The notes beneath the pieces were generated by a model. The model was not told the origin of the DNA. It ran no database searches and was given only the letters and a program-made list of their open reading frames with translations. 64,000 nt of DNA from Trissonchulus latispiculum (Eukaryota > Nematoda > Enoplea > Enoplida > Ironidae): assembly GCA_030248195.1 (NCBI GenBank), contig JASAND010030760.1, positions 1 to 64,000 of the forward strand, given 5' to 3'. The position numbers were made by a program, and so were the translations under genes. Positions 34,301 through 42,600 of the stretch are shown here, in pieces. The first letter of the stretch is position 1. Each line of letters opens with the position of its first letter.

Positions 34301-36439
34301 ACAGGTGCTTCAGTAGAAAGAGCGGAAGACCGAATACGAACCCAAAGTGTACAACTTTTCAACGCACAAGTGCATTGTACATCGCAAGTGGAGCGAGGTA
34401 ACTCTCAAGCCTCCCACTGCAATATACAGGAACTAAAGTTAAAGAAATGAAAGTTGTACACCACCAGGCACCCGAAAAACTCGGGCACCTGGCGGGAATC
34501 GAACCCGCGTCTTCTGCTTAACGCGCAGACGCTCTAACCAACTGAGCCACAGGTGCTTCAGTAGAAAGAGCGGAAGACCGAATTAATACGAACCCAAAGT
34601 GTACAACTTTTCAACGCACAAGTGCATTTTACATTGTACATACATGTATAAGGCTTTTGCCGTAGTGACATGTGTTTTTATCATTACTTTATAATTAGCA
34701 CCTTGCAATCCTTCACGGATCCCCTGCCAGCCCGCGTTTACTCCATTTTATTGTGGTTACAATACATGGAGTTTGCGGAGGAATTCCTTCACTTTTATTG
34801 ATTCACCTTTTGGGGTCCTGCCATCCCAACAAAGGTCAGTTCGGGGGTAGAGCCGACGGACCGACCGCCGTAAATCAAGTTAGGTCATTTCCAGGGCCAG
34901 ACCCCCCTGGAGGCGCCACACGACCGCCTTCCGAACTACTCTGGTGCAAAAATTCTTACTTTTCCAGATTCCGGGGACTGTAGATTAAAGCATTTAAAGT
35001 ATAAAAACAAGAGCATTGTCTAGTTTATTTTTCAGGGTTTTTCAAAATAGGACATGTGCTTTTCAGTGTGTTTTTCTAAGCAACAGTTTGCAAAAATACA
35101 AAAAAGCCGTTATTTTACTGCTGTTTTATTTTATTTTAGCCATATGAAGCATGTATACTTTCTTCATGATCCTTCTCTTTGGGTAAAACTAAGTCTTGGC
35201 GTTGCTGCTGCAGCTGTTGTCGGATTTGTTTTGTATAAGTAAGTCTATGCTTTCCAATTAATCCAATAAGAAAAGCACAGCACAGAATTGGCCTGATCAA
35301 AATAAGTAGATTCATGTCATGTCGGCACTTTAATATGCTGTTGCTGTCATAAGATAATTTTAGCAGAACAGGTGATGTTCCCACGCTTTCAGCTGGACTT
35401 TATAACTAGAATATTATACATATGCACGAAACTTTAAGAACTAAATCTGAATACATGTCTGCTTAGATACTCTATTCTCGTTTAGCTCAACATCAGGAAA
35501 TTTATTAAATTGGATATATCCAGCAGTAACAGTAAGGCACAAATGGTCTATTTCAAAGCTTCCACATTAAAAATTTACGAAAATTTGTAGGAATTTCATT
35601 AAAACTCTAAGAACGTTGTGATCATAAATCAACCCTTTAATTAGGATGATTTAGAATAACGCAGATAATAACAAAATTACAAAGCAATTGTACAAGTAAA
35701 GATTCAGTTAACTGACTATAGTATGCTTATAGTGACAACTGAAAAATAGTCGATAATTCCGTCAGAAACATTTTCGAAAAAGTAGCTGGCTTTTTCCTAG
35801 GCAAAAATTTCTGGGGGGGAATTTGGGGGGGCTCGGATTTCTGGGGGGGAGAAAATTTTTTCAAAAAATGCATAAAAATAGCTATTTTTCGCTGCTGAGC
35901 TAAAAAATTAACAATTGTAAATTAAATTTAAGCTTAAAGTAGCTAAAAAATGCTTAAAAGTGGGTAAAAATCCAGCGACGCCGGAAAATTTTTCAAAATT
36001 CACCCTCAAAACCCTATTTTTCCGGGCATTTTAGAGTTCTGGGGCGAAGGCCCGAATCCTGGGGGGGCACCCAAGTCTGGGGGGAACGAATTTCTGGGGG
36101 GGGTCTCCACCCCCCCCCCCCCCCTGTAGTAAAAAGCCAGAGTAGTGCATTAATTTATTGCTAACTTGTAGCATGACAGTACAATTTGTTTACGTTTATG
36201 ATAAATGTAAACGCCCGCGCTTCGCTTTAAAGTAGAAAAATTCTTTTGCTGCTGTTTCAGCTTTTCTTTTGCTATTTCTCCAGAGGAGCAGAAACATTTC
36301 GGAAGGGGGGCAAGCGGAGGCCACCCGTCGAACCCACCCTGGATTTACGCTATATTATTTTAGAAAAATTTGTTATATAATTATTGTATATAGGAGGAAA
36401 AAGAAAAAAGAAGCAGTACAGAAAGACATAAAAGTTTAA
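19532..36439 (+). CDS. Miro: Mitochondrial Rho GTPase Miro, 3' part of gene (six exons, span)
   Basis: Six exons (19,532-19,570; 19,679-19,762; 22,661-22,789; 24,884-25,080; 35,140-35,238; 36,394-36,439) have AG/GT borders and compatible phases. Joined, they give the second GTPase domain and tail anchor of Miro. Miro sits in the outer mitochondrial membrane by its C-terminal helix and links mitochondria to transport motors. The N-terminal GTPase, EF hands and first part of the second GTPase lie upstream and were not found. The tail is an LWVKLSLG...GFVLYK helix followed by a very basic KRKKKK end. The 10.06-kb fourth intron holds an LTR element array and tRNA-like units. All exons are open, so the gene looks functional. 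Confidence 0.9.
19679..19762 (+). CDS. Miro: Miro exon: switch I / beta strands of second GTPase
   Basis: An 84-nt phase-0 exon between CTATTTTAG and GTAAGA. It encodes a stretch containing PPYVINTVSVHGMEKYLL, typical of the Miro C-terminal GTPase. It joins in frame to the exon at 22,661. Confidence 0.88.
19763..22660. other. Miro intron with dispersed G-rich repeats
   Basis: Contains GGGGCGCACCCAGG-type repeats at about 19,840-20,120 and 20,990-21,130, a GTACTACTACTACGAGTACT microsatellite near 20,570, and GCGCC-GAGAAAAA tandem units at 20,850-20,950. It also holds the inverted dispersed repeat at 21,300-21,655 and a GC-rich element at about 21,702-22,017. No gene is seen. Confidence 0.6.
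22661..22789 (+). CDS. Miro: Miro exon: core of second GTPase
   Basis: A 129-nt phase-0 exon. It encodes the acidic loop and the CDVVCLMYDASNPQSFEY strand-helix that is diagnostic for Miro. Acceptor GAATCTCAG, donor GTAGTT. Confidence 0.93.
23050..23390. repeat. G-rich dispersed repeat with about 55-bp tandem units
   Basis: Starts GGGGCGCACCCAGGATTT and carries about three units of AAAAGCGCCGCAGGCGAGAA plus AT-rich spacer (23,135-23,275). It ends at a poly-G run and CCCTGGGTGCGCCC. The same family occurs at about 20,060 and 20,850. Confidence 0.7.
23442..23612. repeat. Fold-back element 1 (71-bp arms)
   Basis: 23,442-23,512 is a near-perfect reverse complement of 23,541-23,612, with a 28-base loop holding CTAACGGCTGACCCCCCC. 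It lies in a Miro intron. Confidence 0.85.
23614..23990. repeat. Fold-back element 2 (about 155-bp arms in two blocks)
   Basis: The outer arms start ACCAAGAGTACATAATAACT, reuse the terminus of fold-back 1, and are mirrored at 23,990. The inner arms are 23,709-23,770 and 23,805-23,866. The loop is about 34 bases. On the right a GGTACTCAGTTGTGGGGGG block is duplicated in tandem. The core word TGCACAATAACGGC is shared with the neighbours. Confidence 0.85.
24036..24262. repeat. Fold-back element 3
   Basis: CTCTCGAGCC...CACTAACGGTCCACCCC on the left pairs with its complement ending at 24,262. The divergent interior has a GCAATTGCGTAT palindrome. It carries the same TAACGG-CACCCC core word as the two elements to its left. 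Confidence 0.75.
24884..25080 (+). CDS. Miro: Miro exon: base-recognition region of second GTPase
   Basis: A 197-nt exon encoding RVPCLVVGTKGD (the NKxD-equivalent loop, here TKGD), then CQKYRLPPPIPFTISE. It ends in phase 2 at GTATGC and joins to 35,140. Confidence 0.93.
25081..25696. other. Miro intron start: G-rich repeat and (TA)n
   Basis: A G-rich repeat at 25,190-25,245 and a second at 25,440-25,580 flank (TA)n at 25,277-25,322. 25,670-25,696 matches the tRNA-unit flank at 34,431-34,456, so this is the left side of the LTR-element insertion site. Confidence 0.65.
25697..26771 (-). repeat. 3' LTR of family B
   Basis: 1,075 bp. On the - strand it begins TGTCACAAATCG after a purine tract and ends CTTGCCACA. 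It is nearly identical to 31,221-32,298. Confidence 0.9.
26772..26784 (-). promoter_or_regulatory. Polypurine tract of family B
   Basis: GTGGGGGAAGTGA on the - strand sits directly before the 3' LTR, where the plus-strand primer is expected. It is repeated before the middle LTR at 32,299-32,311. Confidence 0.75.
26785..28396 (-). other. 3' interior of family B, no coding recognised
   Basis: AT-rich. Reading frames up to about 98 codons exist on the + strand (27,353-27,643) but match nothing. 26,772 to about 28,053 is duplicated at 32,299-33,580 with few changes, so it is part of the element. Confidence 0.6.
28397..30001 (-). CDS. Family B Gag (C-terminal part), zinc knuckle and start of envelope-like domain
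   Basis: 534 codons. The first part continues the Gag capsid region (LPAYLRDF... then a QLHSRT...ESVQDFA block homologous to family A Gag). A CCHC knuckle (CNYCLQPGHYARAC) lies around residue 260, followed by a polar, probably coiled-coil linker. A hydrophobic segment (LFLRFLLCLSIVFILLAG) then leads to about 70 residues of ectodomain containing VRSLAEL, the counterpart of VKSVAEL in family A, and a W-C pair before the stop. The frame stops where family A continues with a long ectodomain, so this copy is truncated. The upstream half of Gag is one frameshift away at about 29,975. Confidence 0.83.
   Translation of the reverse strand: MLSNYKYILPAYLRDFALDVYRNLEPSQKDTVEHLEAALTEQLKPAEYERLASMQLHSRTQKPRESVQDFAYAIQRLVQKAYPEMDSDAAMNLSFNSFINGLNPMYKTQLILQTPIDFRDAIKKARQIEALEGLTRPASKPVAAYSFPQTEKQQTSSEVEPLLTEMGKVVEAMKLQHSQAITQAKKFEQFQQYVNENLSELRNKMDQSFSSARNSGPIPAENVIYSNSRNVDRRLQPQNLGNLPQVNRGGWTADGRPICNYCLQPGHYARACFNKCQGSLSAENDGNFSRRSSPTESLDGAFARIANVRLHYKKAESNTTNSLAEIGAVTASLKSLKDGQEIIMKNQKNLESALGEMHNKNKAMLEQNWLLLQKSYVKNSIRNEVIGGIQVSVPVSETNIPKIQNVTTALPKLKEDFAFTVGTKNTQVSDNIPLFGNGSKLCIILIKKACNLFLRFLLCLSIVFILLAGPQFSSGAYVASRLIFNRTDVRSLAELQGSNKIDMNCFENNTILSGAVRFMRTFIHYRTRPWRCKQ
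29871..30416 (-). CDS. Family B Gag (N-terminal part)
   Basis: Starts with ATG (MADGKGGFDD). An acidic, probably helical N-terminus of about 130 residues precedes the LRPFSGKSDEQSIDDW motif, the start of the retrotransposon Gag capsid-like domain. One indel at about 29,975 moves the true frame into the 28,397-30,001 reading. The last 35 residues of this frame are out of register. Together the two pieces make a Gag of about 480 residues up to the knuckle, as in other LTR elements. Confidence 0.82.
   Translation of the reverse strand: MADGKGGFDDTNNSQPFPQNPDYDRLERHSKAIKTQAKMLEDMKDELATCTQKISELPDVTEFQDFSNLKDDFMAFKQSFFNTFNAAVPSQKPVLVGPTETVSLPKDTLRPFSGKSDEQSIDDWFVVFKLVAIAQNWDDAKQLQVYTSCIFKRFCARCLQKFRTVSKRYCGAFRGCSHRTT
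30820..31119 (-). CDS. Small leader reading frame between primer site and gag
   Basis: A 99-codon, ATG-initiated frame, rich in proline and glutamine with one CPVC pair. It lies about 100 bases after the primer binding site and 400 bases before gag. It is not recognised. It could be a leader protein, an exon joined to gag, or chance. Confidence 0.35.
   Translation of the reverse strand: MNQWPPQSAANFQQTYPTAELSASTILRLQTAQLPITLTVPVIVQTPRQIAAICPVCQHFLEILGEPSGSPQQSGSLFPPGPQPVDLTLGRPVLGRPSQ
31199..31218 (-). promoter_or_regulatory. Primer binding site of family B, initiator-tRNA-Met-like
   Basis: TGGTAGCAGAGCGTGGTT on the - strand starts two bases after the LTR. The first eleven bases match the complement of the animal initiator tRNA-Met 3' end, with mismatches after that. 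Another tRNA ending CTCTGCTACCA could fit better. Confidence 0.7.
31221..32298 (-). repeat. Middle LTR of family B array (5' LTR of the gag-bearing element)
   Basis: 1,078 bp, nearly identical to 25,697-26,771. It is followed on the - strand by two bases and then the primer binding site. Confidence 0.9.
32299..33580 (-). mobile_element. Duplicate of family B 3' interior
   Basis: Near-identical to 26,772 to about 28,053. It ends abruptly at CAAACGCAAAT, where it joins the truncated LTR. This marks a large internal deletion in the upstream element of the tandem. Confidence 0.88.
33581..34205 (-). repeat. Truncated outer LTR of family B
   Basis: Corresponds to 26,149-26,771 of the full LTR. 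It keeps the TGTCACAAATCG end and lacks the other ~450 bases. Confidence 0.9.
34237..34308 (-). tRNA. tRNA-like gene copy 1 (GUU anticodon position), damaged T arm
   Basis: Same as the copy at 34,484-34,556, but one G of the T-arm stem is missing. The acceptor (GCACCTG/CAGGTGC), D arm and anticodon arm are intact. It is likely a pseudogene. Confidence 0.6.
34484..34556 (-). tRNA. tRNA-like gene copy 2, GUU anticodon by position (Asn), C at position 33
   Basis: A 73-nt cloverleaf: 7-bp acceptor GCACCTG/CAGGTGC, D stem GCTC/GAGC, anticodon stem TCTGC/GCAGA with loop GCGTTAA, T stem GCGGG/CCCGC with TTCGATT loop. A T5 run five bases downstream (34,474-34,478 on the + strand) suits RNA polymerase III termination. 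The loop has C where U33 is almost universal, so decoding is doubtful and this may be a tRNA-derived repeat. Confidence 0.65.
35140..35238 (+). CDS. Miro: Miro exon: tail-anchor transmembrane helix
   Basis: A 99-nt exon encoding LHDPSLW, then an alanine/valine-rich membrane helix ending GFVLYK, between TATTTTAG and GTAAGT. This is the outer-mitochondrial-membrane anchor. It is separated from the previous exon by an intron of about 10 kb. Confidence 0.92.
35770..36150. repeat. G/C-tract element with short inverted ends
   Basis: AGTAGCTGGCTTTTTCCTAG on the left is mirrored by CTGTAGTAAAAAGCCAGAG on the right. The interior has CTGGGGGG blocks and CGACGCCGGAAAATTTTTC, shared with the other G-rich repeats. 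It lies in the last Miro intron. Confidence 0.6.
36394..36439 (+). CDS. Miro: Miro terminal exon: basic C-terminal tail
   Basis: A 46-nt exon after TGTATATAG that completes the split lysine codon and adds RKKKKEAVQKDIKV before TAA. The phase fits exactly. The length and basic character suit the short cytosol-excluded tail of a tail-anchored protein, but this last exon is weakly conserved and rests on splice phase. Confidence 0.72.
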
Positions 36440-38185
36440 TGTTGAAAACTTTTCATCGTAGAGTAGCCGGTCACAGTGGCCAAAACAGGTGGAAACTCGA
36501 TTGCGTGTATGTCACGGTTTTTTGCGTAAACTACTGCGTATTTACGCATTCGAGCTTAAACATACGCAGTCAAAAACAAAAATAGCACCAAAATACGCAG
36601 CCGAAAATTTCTATAGTTGGAACTTCAAGAGTGCGCTAAATTTATTTCTTTAGGCAATTTGCCGTAGTTTGGGCTCTTGCTTCTCCTGAAGGACTGCTGC
36701 CCCCCTAGACCCCCGTTTACCTCTTCGATTCTATATTTATCGCTACGTCTGCAGTTGCATATATACTTTCTGCCTAAGCACACGTTACTATGCATGTTTT
36801 TGTTGCTATTGGAATGCGTAAGCCAACATGCTTAGTCTTTTTAACTGTTCAAGGAAACATTGACTCTATTTCTCTAAACAAACTGTTCAGTTACGTAACT
36901 ATTACTTTCTTATATGTCTAAGAAGAAGAATTCTAAGTTTTCAGATCAAATTTTCTCGGAAAATTAAAGTTTTTTTTCAATTTGGAGGAGAGGCTGCGGC
37001 CCCCAGACCCCGTGTGTATCTATTTTTCGTCTGCAATTCATACTTTTAGACCATAATTCAATGAGCACGCAACGTAAAACTTCTGCAACTCATTTTTGAC
37101 CATAATTCAATGTGCACGCGATGTAAAATTAAGCCAAGACTCTTAATCTTATTTGAGAACTCATCAAAATGTAGTAGTTTGGTTTTATGTGCGTTTATAG
37201 CATTTATAACTTTGAAAAGTGAGTTTTTGTAATTTTACGCAGTCGAAATTAAAATAGACCTCGAAAACAAAAATACGCAATGAAATTTACGCAGGTCCAA
37301 TTTTTAGAAAACCCTGCTGTATGTTTTCAACAAACGCAGTTATCTTGGTGGTGGTGCTAAGTTTCTTCCATAAAAAATAGATGCTAGAACTGATTAAAAA
37401 TACAAGACTACAAGAATTACATAGTGACAGCCTAGCTGTGTCTAATAGAACGTTATTTTATATTGTAGGAATATCTAAATTGGTGCCACAACGAAACAGC
37501 GAAGTACTTTGCCTTTGCCATACATCTGGTTGAACCTGTACATTTTCTAGCATGGACTGGATAGATCAGTCTATGAAAATGATAGACATATCCATAAAGA
37601 GGACAGTTGGTTTGCCTAACTCCATCCATCTGATTCCAAGTTGCAATAAACGTCAGAGTCGGTCCCCCTCAATTTTTCCTTTCCCCACATTGCATTTCTG
37701 TTCCCATGTTTATGACTACATACTTCTGCAGAATATAGTTAAGTTTTATGGCTCATGAATATCCTTTTAACCCAAACAGATATTATAAAATAATATCTGC
37801 AACAGGTTTTCGACATAATAACCTGTGACTGTGAGGCATGAAAGGGTAGCTCCTCAGTTGTTTTGTTAATGACTGAAATCAGCTCTAATCCGTGTATTCA
37901 ATATCAGTTCGTGTCCCCGCTCTTACGTTGATGGCTGGTTATATATACCTGCTAACTACGATGATTGTGACTTCAGAGGCGGATACTTTCTTTCTGCCCC
38001 TGCCGTCTCGAGCATGTGTCTTTTACAAGAAATCCAGTTGTCTAGTCGTTTCGTTAGAATTTTGTATTTTACAATTGTGCTTTTTGGTATGTATTACTTT
38101 TGTTTGTTGATAACTGCTGTTTTATAAAATTAAAATGTGTTGTCTACTTTTCCAACTGCCAGCAGAGTGGGTGTTCAGCGAAGAT
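36440..38185. other. Region after Miro, no gene seen
   Basis: AT-rich DNA with repeated TACGCA/ACGCAG words at 36,530-36,600 and 37,230-37,290. It may contain the Miro 3' UTR. The nearest clear AATAAA is near 37,644. Confidence 0.5.
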
Positions 38186-38189
38186 AGTG

Positions 38190-38670
38190 ATGTTTACGCC
38201 GGCCTGTTTAGTTTCAGTTTCTGTTACAGTTTCAGTTTCAGTTTCAGCTCCACTTTCAGACAGGTTTCAGTTTCAGCTCAAAATTTGTTCTAGTTTCAGT
38301 TTCAGTTTCAGCTCTTAGTTTAGCTTAGTTTCAGTTTCAGCTCCAAATTTGTTATAGTTTCAGTTTAGTTTCAGCTTCAGCTCTTAGTTTAGCTTAGTTT
38401 CAGTTTCAGCTTCAGCTCTGTCTAAAATGAGTTTCAGCTTTAGTTTCAGTTTCAGGTCAGACTAAAATGAGTTTCAGCTTTAGTTTCAGTTTCAGCTCCA
38501 AGTCTTTTATAGTTTTCAGTTACCTACAATTCCAAGTCTTATAGGTTTCAGTTTCAGCTCTAACTAAAATGAGTTTCAGCTTTAGTTTCAGTTTCAGTTC
38601 CAAGTCTTTCATAGTTTTCAGTTACCTACAGCTCCAAGTCTTATAGTTTTCAGTTGCTGCTCTGATTAAA
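38190..38670 (+). repeat. Degenerate (TTTCAG)n array
   Basis: Several dozen imperfect TTTCAG/TTTCAGC hexamers, arranged in higher-order blocks such as CTAAAATGAGTTTCAGCTTT (three copies). All are on one strand. Confidence 0.9.
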
Positions 38671-39004
38671 ATAAGTTTCCACTTTTGTTACCCTCTACAA
38701 TGTTATCTTTAGGTTCTGCTAATCAAATTAATTAACTGCTACCGTTCCTAATTCTGAAGTTGCACATAATCTCATTAGAAATTTTTGTTTGTTTTGACAA
38801 ATAAACATTGCCACACAGTACAACAATCTTAACATTTTAATGCACTATTAAAATTATACAAACGTTTTAGTGAACAGAATTATATACTTACTTGGCCACT
38901 CTGTACAATTTTAGCAGTAAAAGCACTAGTCACACGCTTATATTTATATATAAGGCTGGAATTTTACATGCTGGGAACGGGACCCAGTTTTTGAAATACT
39001 CGTC

Positions 39005-40158
39005 TATAGTAGATTCGCCCAATGTGCGTCATACCCCAAAGTGCGTCACTCAGCCGTTTAAAGTTATCTGGTGCACTACAGAATGGAAGATATCCTAAAC
39101 TTTTTACATTTCTGAGCAGGTCTATTCAAGCTCTATGCAATGGTGTAAAAAATATTTCCTAAAAATTTTTTGACCGTGCACAATACTACAAAATTCAATA
39201 TACTTTGAATAAAATACCCGTTGTCCGCCAAAGTTTAAGCAATGTCCCAAATTCAGTTTTATGCACCTAACAACCTTAATACCTAACAACTTTTAAAGTG
39301 TCAGCTATCAAATTGTTCGTTAGAATCTGCTGATTCCAAAAATATAAACAATTCCTGATTTCGCCGTACTAGAACTGAGAAATTCCTATTTTGCTGGAAC
39401 CACTGATCAGTGCCTAAAGTGCGTCGCTCTAAATTAACTTTTTGCGCAAATATCCCTAATGTGCGTTCGTATCTTTTACGTGTAAATTTACTTCAAATAA
39501 ATGCAAATACTGGCTCCATAACTTAACCTAAGACAAAAATAAGTGAAAAAACACAATCCTCGGAATAATTCTGAGCAATCTGATACCAAATTTTCTGTTT
39601 TTATGGCATTTTATTTTTTTAGTAAAAGTTGTTGTTTCGGGCTTTAAATCATAAAATTACATTTTATAAATTGTCAAAGCTTAATTTGCAACTCAAATTC
39701 GCTTGAAATAACACAGTACTAGCATTTTAACAAATTTTTCGAAGATCACAGATTTTGCTGATTTTGATATATATTGTTTATGAACAAGCCAACTACCATA
39801 CAAAAAATTTTCGTAGCATAAAATTGTAGGAAATGGAAGATATAACGTCTTAAAGTTCAGTTTTTTAATGCAAATCATAGGAGTTTTTAAATGACGCACT
39901 TTAAGACACGACCGACGCACTTTAGGGAACAATCCTTTGACAGCGAAAAACTGCACTTTTTTGGCAAAAAACAGCTATAACTTACGGTATGCTCTATCTA
40001 AAACAGTCAAATTTTAAAGAAATGTAGAAGTAGATGTACTTGACACTTCTGTAAAGTTTCATTTCATAAGCTTTGATCTTTCAAAAGTTACAGTTAATCA
40101 AAGTGAACACACTTTATGCGTGGACAAAAGGTGACGCAGATTGGGCGCATCTACTATA
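39005..40158. mobile_element. 1.15-kb TIR element with repeated GTGCGTC words
   Basis: TATAGTAGATTCGCCCAATG at the left is the inverse of the right end, which finishes CTACTATA. About 28 bases of near-perfect inverted ends are visible. A TA on each side could be the target duplication of a Tc1/mariner-type element. AAAGTGCGTC or its complement recurs near both ends and inside. No transposase is found. Confidence 0.72.
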
Positions 40159-40179
40159 TGCTAAACATGTATACGCTAG

Positions 40180-40490
40180 AGCTGAAAACCTATTTCAGCT
40201 TCAGCGAGAGCTGAAACTAGTTTCAGGCTTAGCGTGGAGCTGAAACTGTTTCAGTTTCAGTTTCAGCTCCGAAATTGTTCTAGTTTCAGTTTCAGTTTCA
40301 GCTGAAAAGTTATTTTAATTTCAGTTTTAGTTTCAGTTTCAGTTCTCACTTCGACTACGTTTCAGTTTCAGTTTCAGCTCCAAGTCTGTCATGATTTCAG
40401 TTTCAGTTTCAGTTTAAGCAACTCAAACTGAAACATGTACAAGCTGAAACTAGGTTTCAGTTTCCGTTTCAGCTGCTGAAACAACACTAA
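40180..40490 (+). repeat. Second (TTTCAG)n array
   Basis: Same hexamer, same strand as 38,190-38,670, lying just outside the right end of the TIR element. The element probably inserted into one original array. Confidence 0.88.
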
Positions 40491-40529
40491 GCGAAGAATT
40501 CGGAACTTCCAGAAGGGACTGAAGTAATG

Positions 40530-42460
40530 CTGGGACCGGTTCCAATTTTTGAAACCGGTCTGGTTCGGGTTTTAAACTACCGAGTCTGATGGGTTTGGTT
40601 CCGGTTCTAGCTACCGGTTCCGTTTCGAATTGGAATTTTTGATGAAAACGCTAAGATATGACTTTTACATTTTTGGAAGATTGCGTATACTATGAAAACG
40701 TTGCAGATTTCATGCCAAGGGGGATCACTTCTGGCCAGTTTTTCGAATTTCGACCACCTCCGATTTTGCTCATTTTCACGTTCGAATTTCGACTACCACC
40801 GATTTTGCACACTTATGCATATTTTGTAGTCCCCATAGTTCCTCAAAACAAGACAAGAGCGTTTTGCGTAGTAATATTTCTTCTATAGTTCAATAGGTAC
40901 TAGCAACAGTCCATGATTTTCTTCTTTACTAAGGTAATATTTTATTGCTGAGTTGGAAGTGGGTCACAATTTTGTCACCCGCGACCTACGACCACGGAGA
41001 TTATGTCGTATAGTATGCACAGCGGCACGCAGTCAACTGATACTAGAGCTGTGACGCGGGCTCGGGCCAGCCCGGCCCGCAAGATTACAAATAGGCGGCC
41101 CGTGGGCTGGGCCTGTTTTTTACACGGTAAATGGCAATTTTTTCAATAAATTTCGATGCAATTTCAAGTCTACACGCAAAATTTCATTTGAGGATTGCAT
41201 CCATCGCTACCAAGAAAGCTGCTGCTTACTAAGATAAGTTTTGGAACTTTTATTTCATAAAATTTGTGGTTTAGGGTTTAGCAAACTGCCATTGGGCTTT
41301 AAAACGATAACACGATAAATCAATGTTTAAAATTGTAACTCAAATGTGCAAAGAAGCTCCAAGAAATTTTTCTTTTCTTACTGTGTATTTTGCACTCAAA
41401 ACAGACTCAGGTTAAAACCTGTTATCGAAAACATTTTGCATTTTACAATTATTGTATCACCTTTTTGAAAACGGTGAATGTTTTAATCGTTAAAGTGGTT
41501 TCTATTACAACCTGACAACTTACACCATATTAAAATTACGTAGTCTGATTTCTAGATTGTGGCCATTCTTCATTTCCATAGCATGTTGGGCCTCCGGGCC
41601 AGGTTTATTTTACCTTTTATTTTATTATTTAAGTTATTCCAAAAATCAAGGGGCAGCTCATGTAACCCCTCCTGTGCGATGGAGGTCTTGAAGCATGCCC
41701 ACTTTTCTCTTCTTTTACTTTCTCGTTTTAATTCCTTTTTCATTTACTAAGCCACGGCCTTTTGGCCTAAAACTAGTAGGCCTTTATGGCCAAAAATGTT
41801 CTCTTTATTTGTCACTTTTGGGGTTATTTTTCGTAGTTTTCATGGGATTATGAGTGGGACCCCAAACCCCTGATTCTGAGCTAGAGAGCCCCTTAATTAC
41901 GGCTCTGAAATCAATAAGCTAGTTAGAAGAATTATTTCCCCACAGCCGGCAACTAGGAGTTGCCGGCTACATTTTCACAAAAGGCCTGTAATGTCTCAAA
42001 ATTTCTATAGTCTGTATTATGTTTTATTTCAGCGTTAGGTCGGCATTAAAATCGTTAGGTATTAAAAAAGTATAGGGTATTTTAAAAGCCAATTCCTAAA
42101 AACTTAAGTTGTTTTATGTTTAATTTAATTAATTATCAAGCAGTCTTTCAAGAGGAATGGCCGGCTTCCTCACTTTTCGTAGCTTTAATTAATTGTGTAT
42201 TTAGTTACTTGACTGTTCTTTGTTGTTAGTAATAATTGCTTAGCAATTATTACTCACTGGCTTTCGTCAAAATTCAAGTCAAAATCTTTTCCTAAACTTA
42301 CGAAGTTCAAGTTTTCCCACAAAAATTTCTTTTATGAGCAATTCTGAGGAATTGCAAAAGCTGTAAAACTCGCGCACGACAAAGTTCAAAGTTAACAAAC
42401 TTCTTCACATAAATGAGCGTAAGTTTAATTTATTAGTTAGTCTAAGTAGCTAGATAATTA
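40530..42460. other. GC-rich short elements and AT-rich DNA, no gene
   Basis: 40,536-40,640 is a CCGGTT-type block. 41,046-41,115 is a GGGCTCGGGCCAGCCCGGCC-type block. AGCCGGCAACT...AGTTGCCGGCT is a perfect hairpin at about 41,943-41,967. Nothing coding is recognised. Confidence 0.5.
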
Positions 42461-42469
42461 TTAATATGA

Positions 42470-42600
42470 GTGTTTTGTACAAGTGAAGTGTGAATGTTTT
42501 GTATAGTTGAAGTATGAATGTTTCGTAGGATTAAAGCGTGAATGTTTTGCAAGATTGAAGTGTGAATGTGTTATAAAACTTAGGCGTGAATGTGTCCCTA
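42470..42600. repeat. About 31-bp minisatellite (GTGAATGTTTTGTA unit)
   Basis: Four to five imperfect units of AAGTGTGAATGTTTTGTA plus spacer. Scattered GAATGTTTTTGTATGA words follow to about 42,740. Confidence 0.75.

Larger units (their letters stand above)
34206..34680. repeat. Two tandem 247-bp units, each with the tRNA-like gene
   Basis: GTTGTACACCACCAGGCACC begins each unit (34,206 and 34,453). The unit includes the tRNA-like gene and a GTACAACTTTTCAACGCACA tail. A third unit edge lies at 25,670-25,696 across the LTR insertion. Confidence 0.85.
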
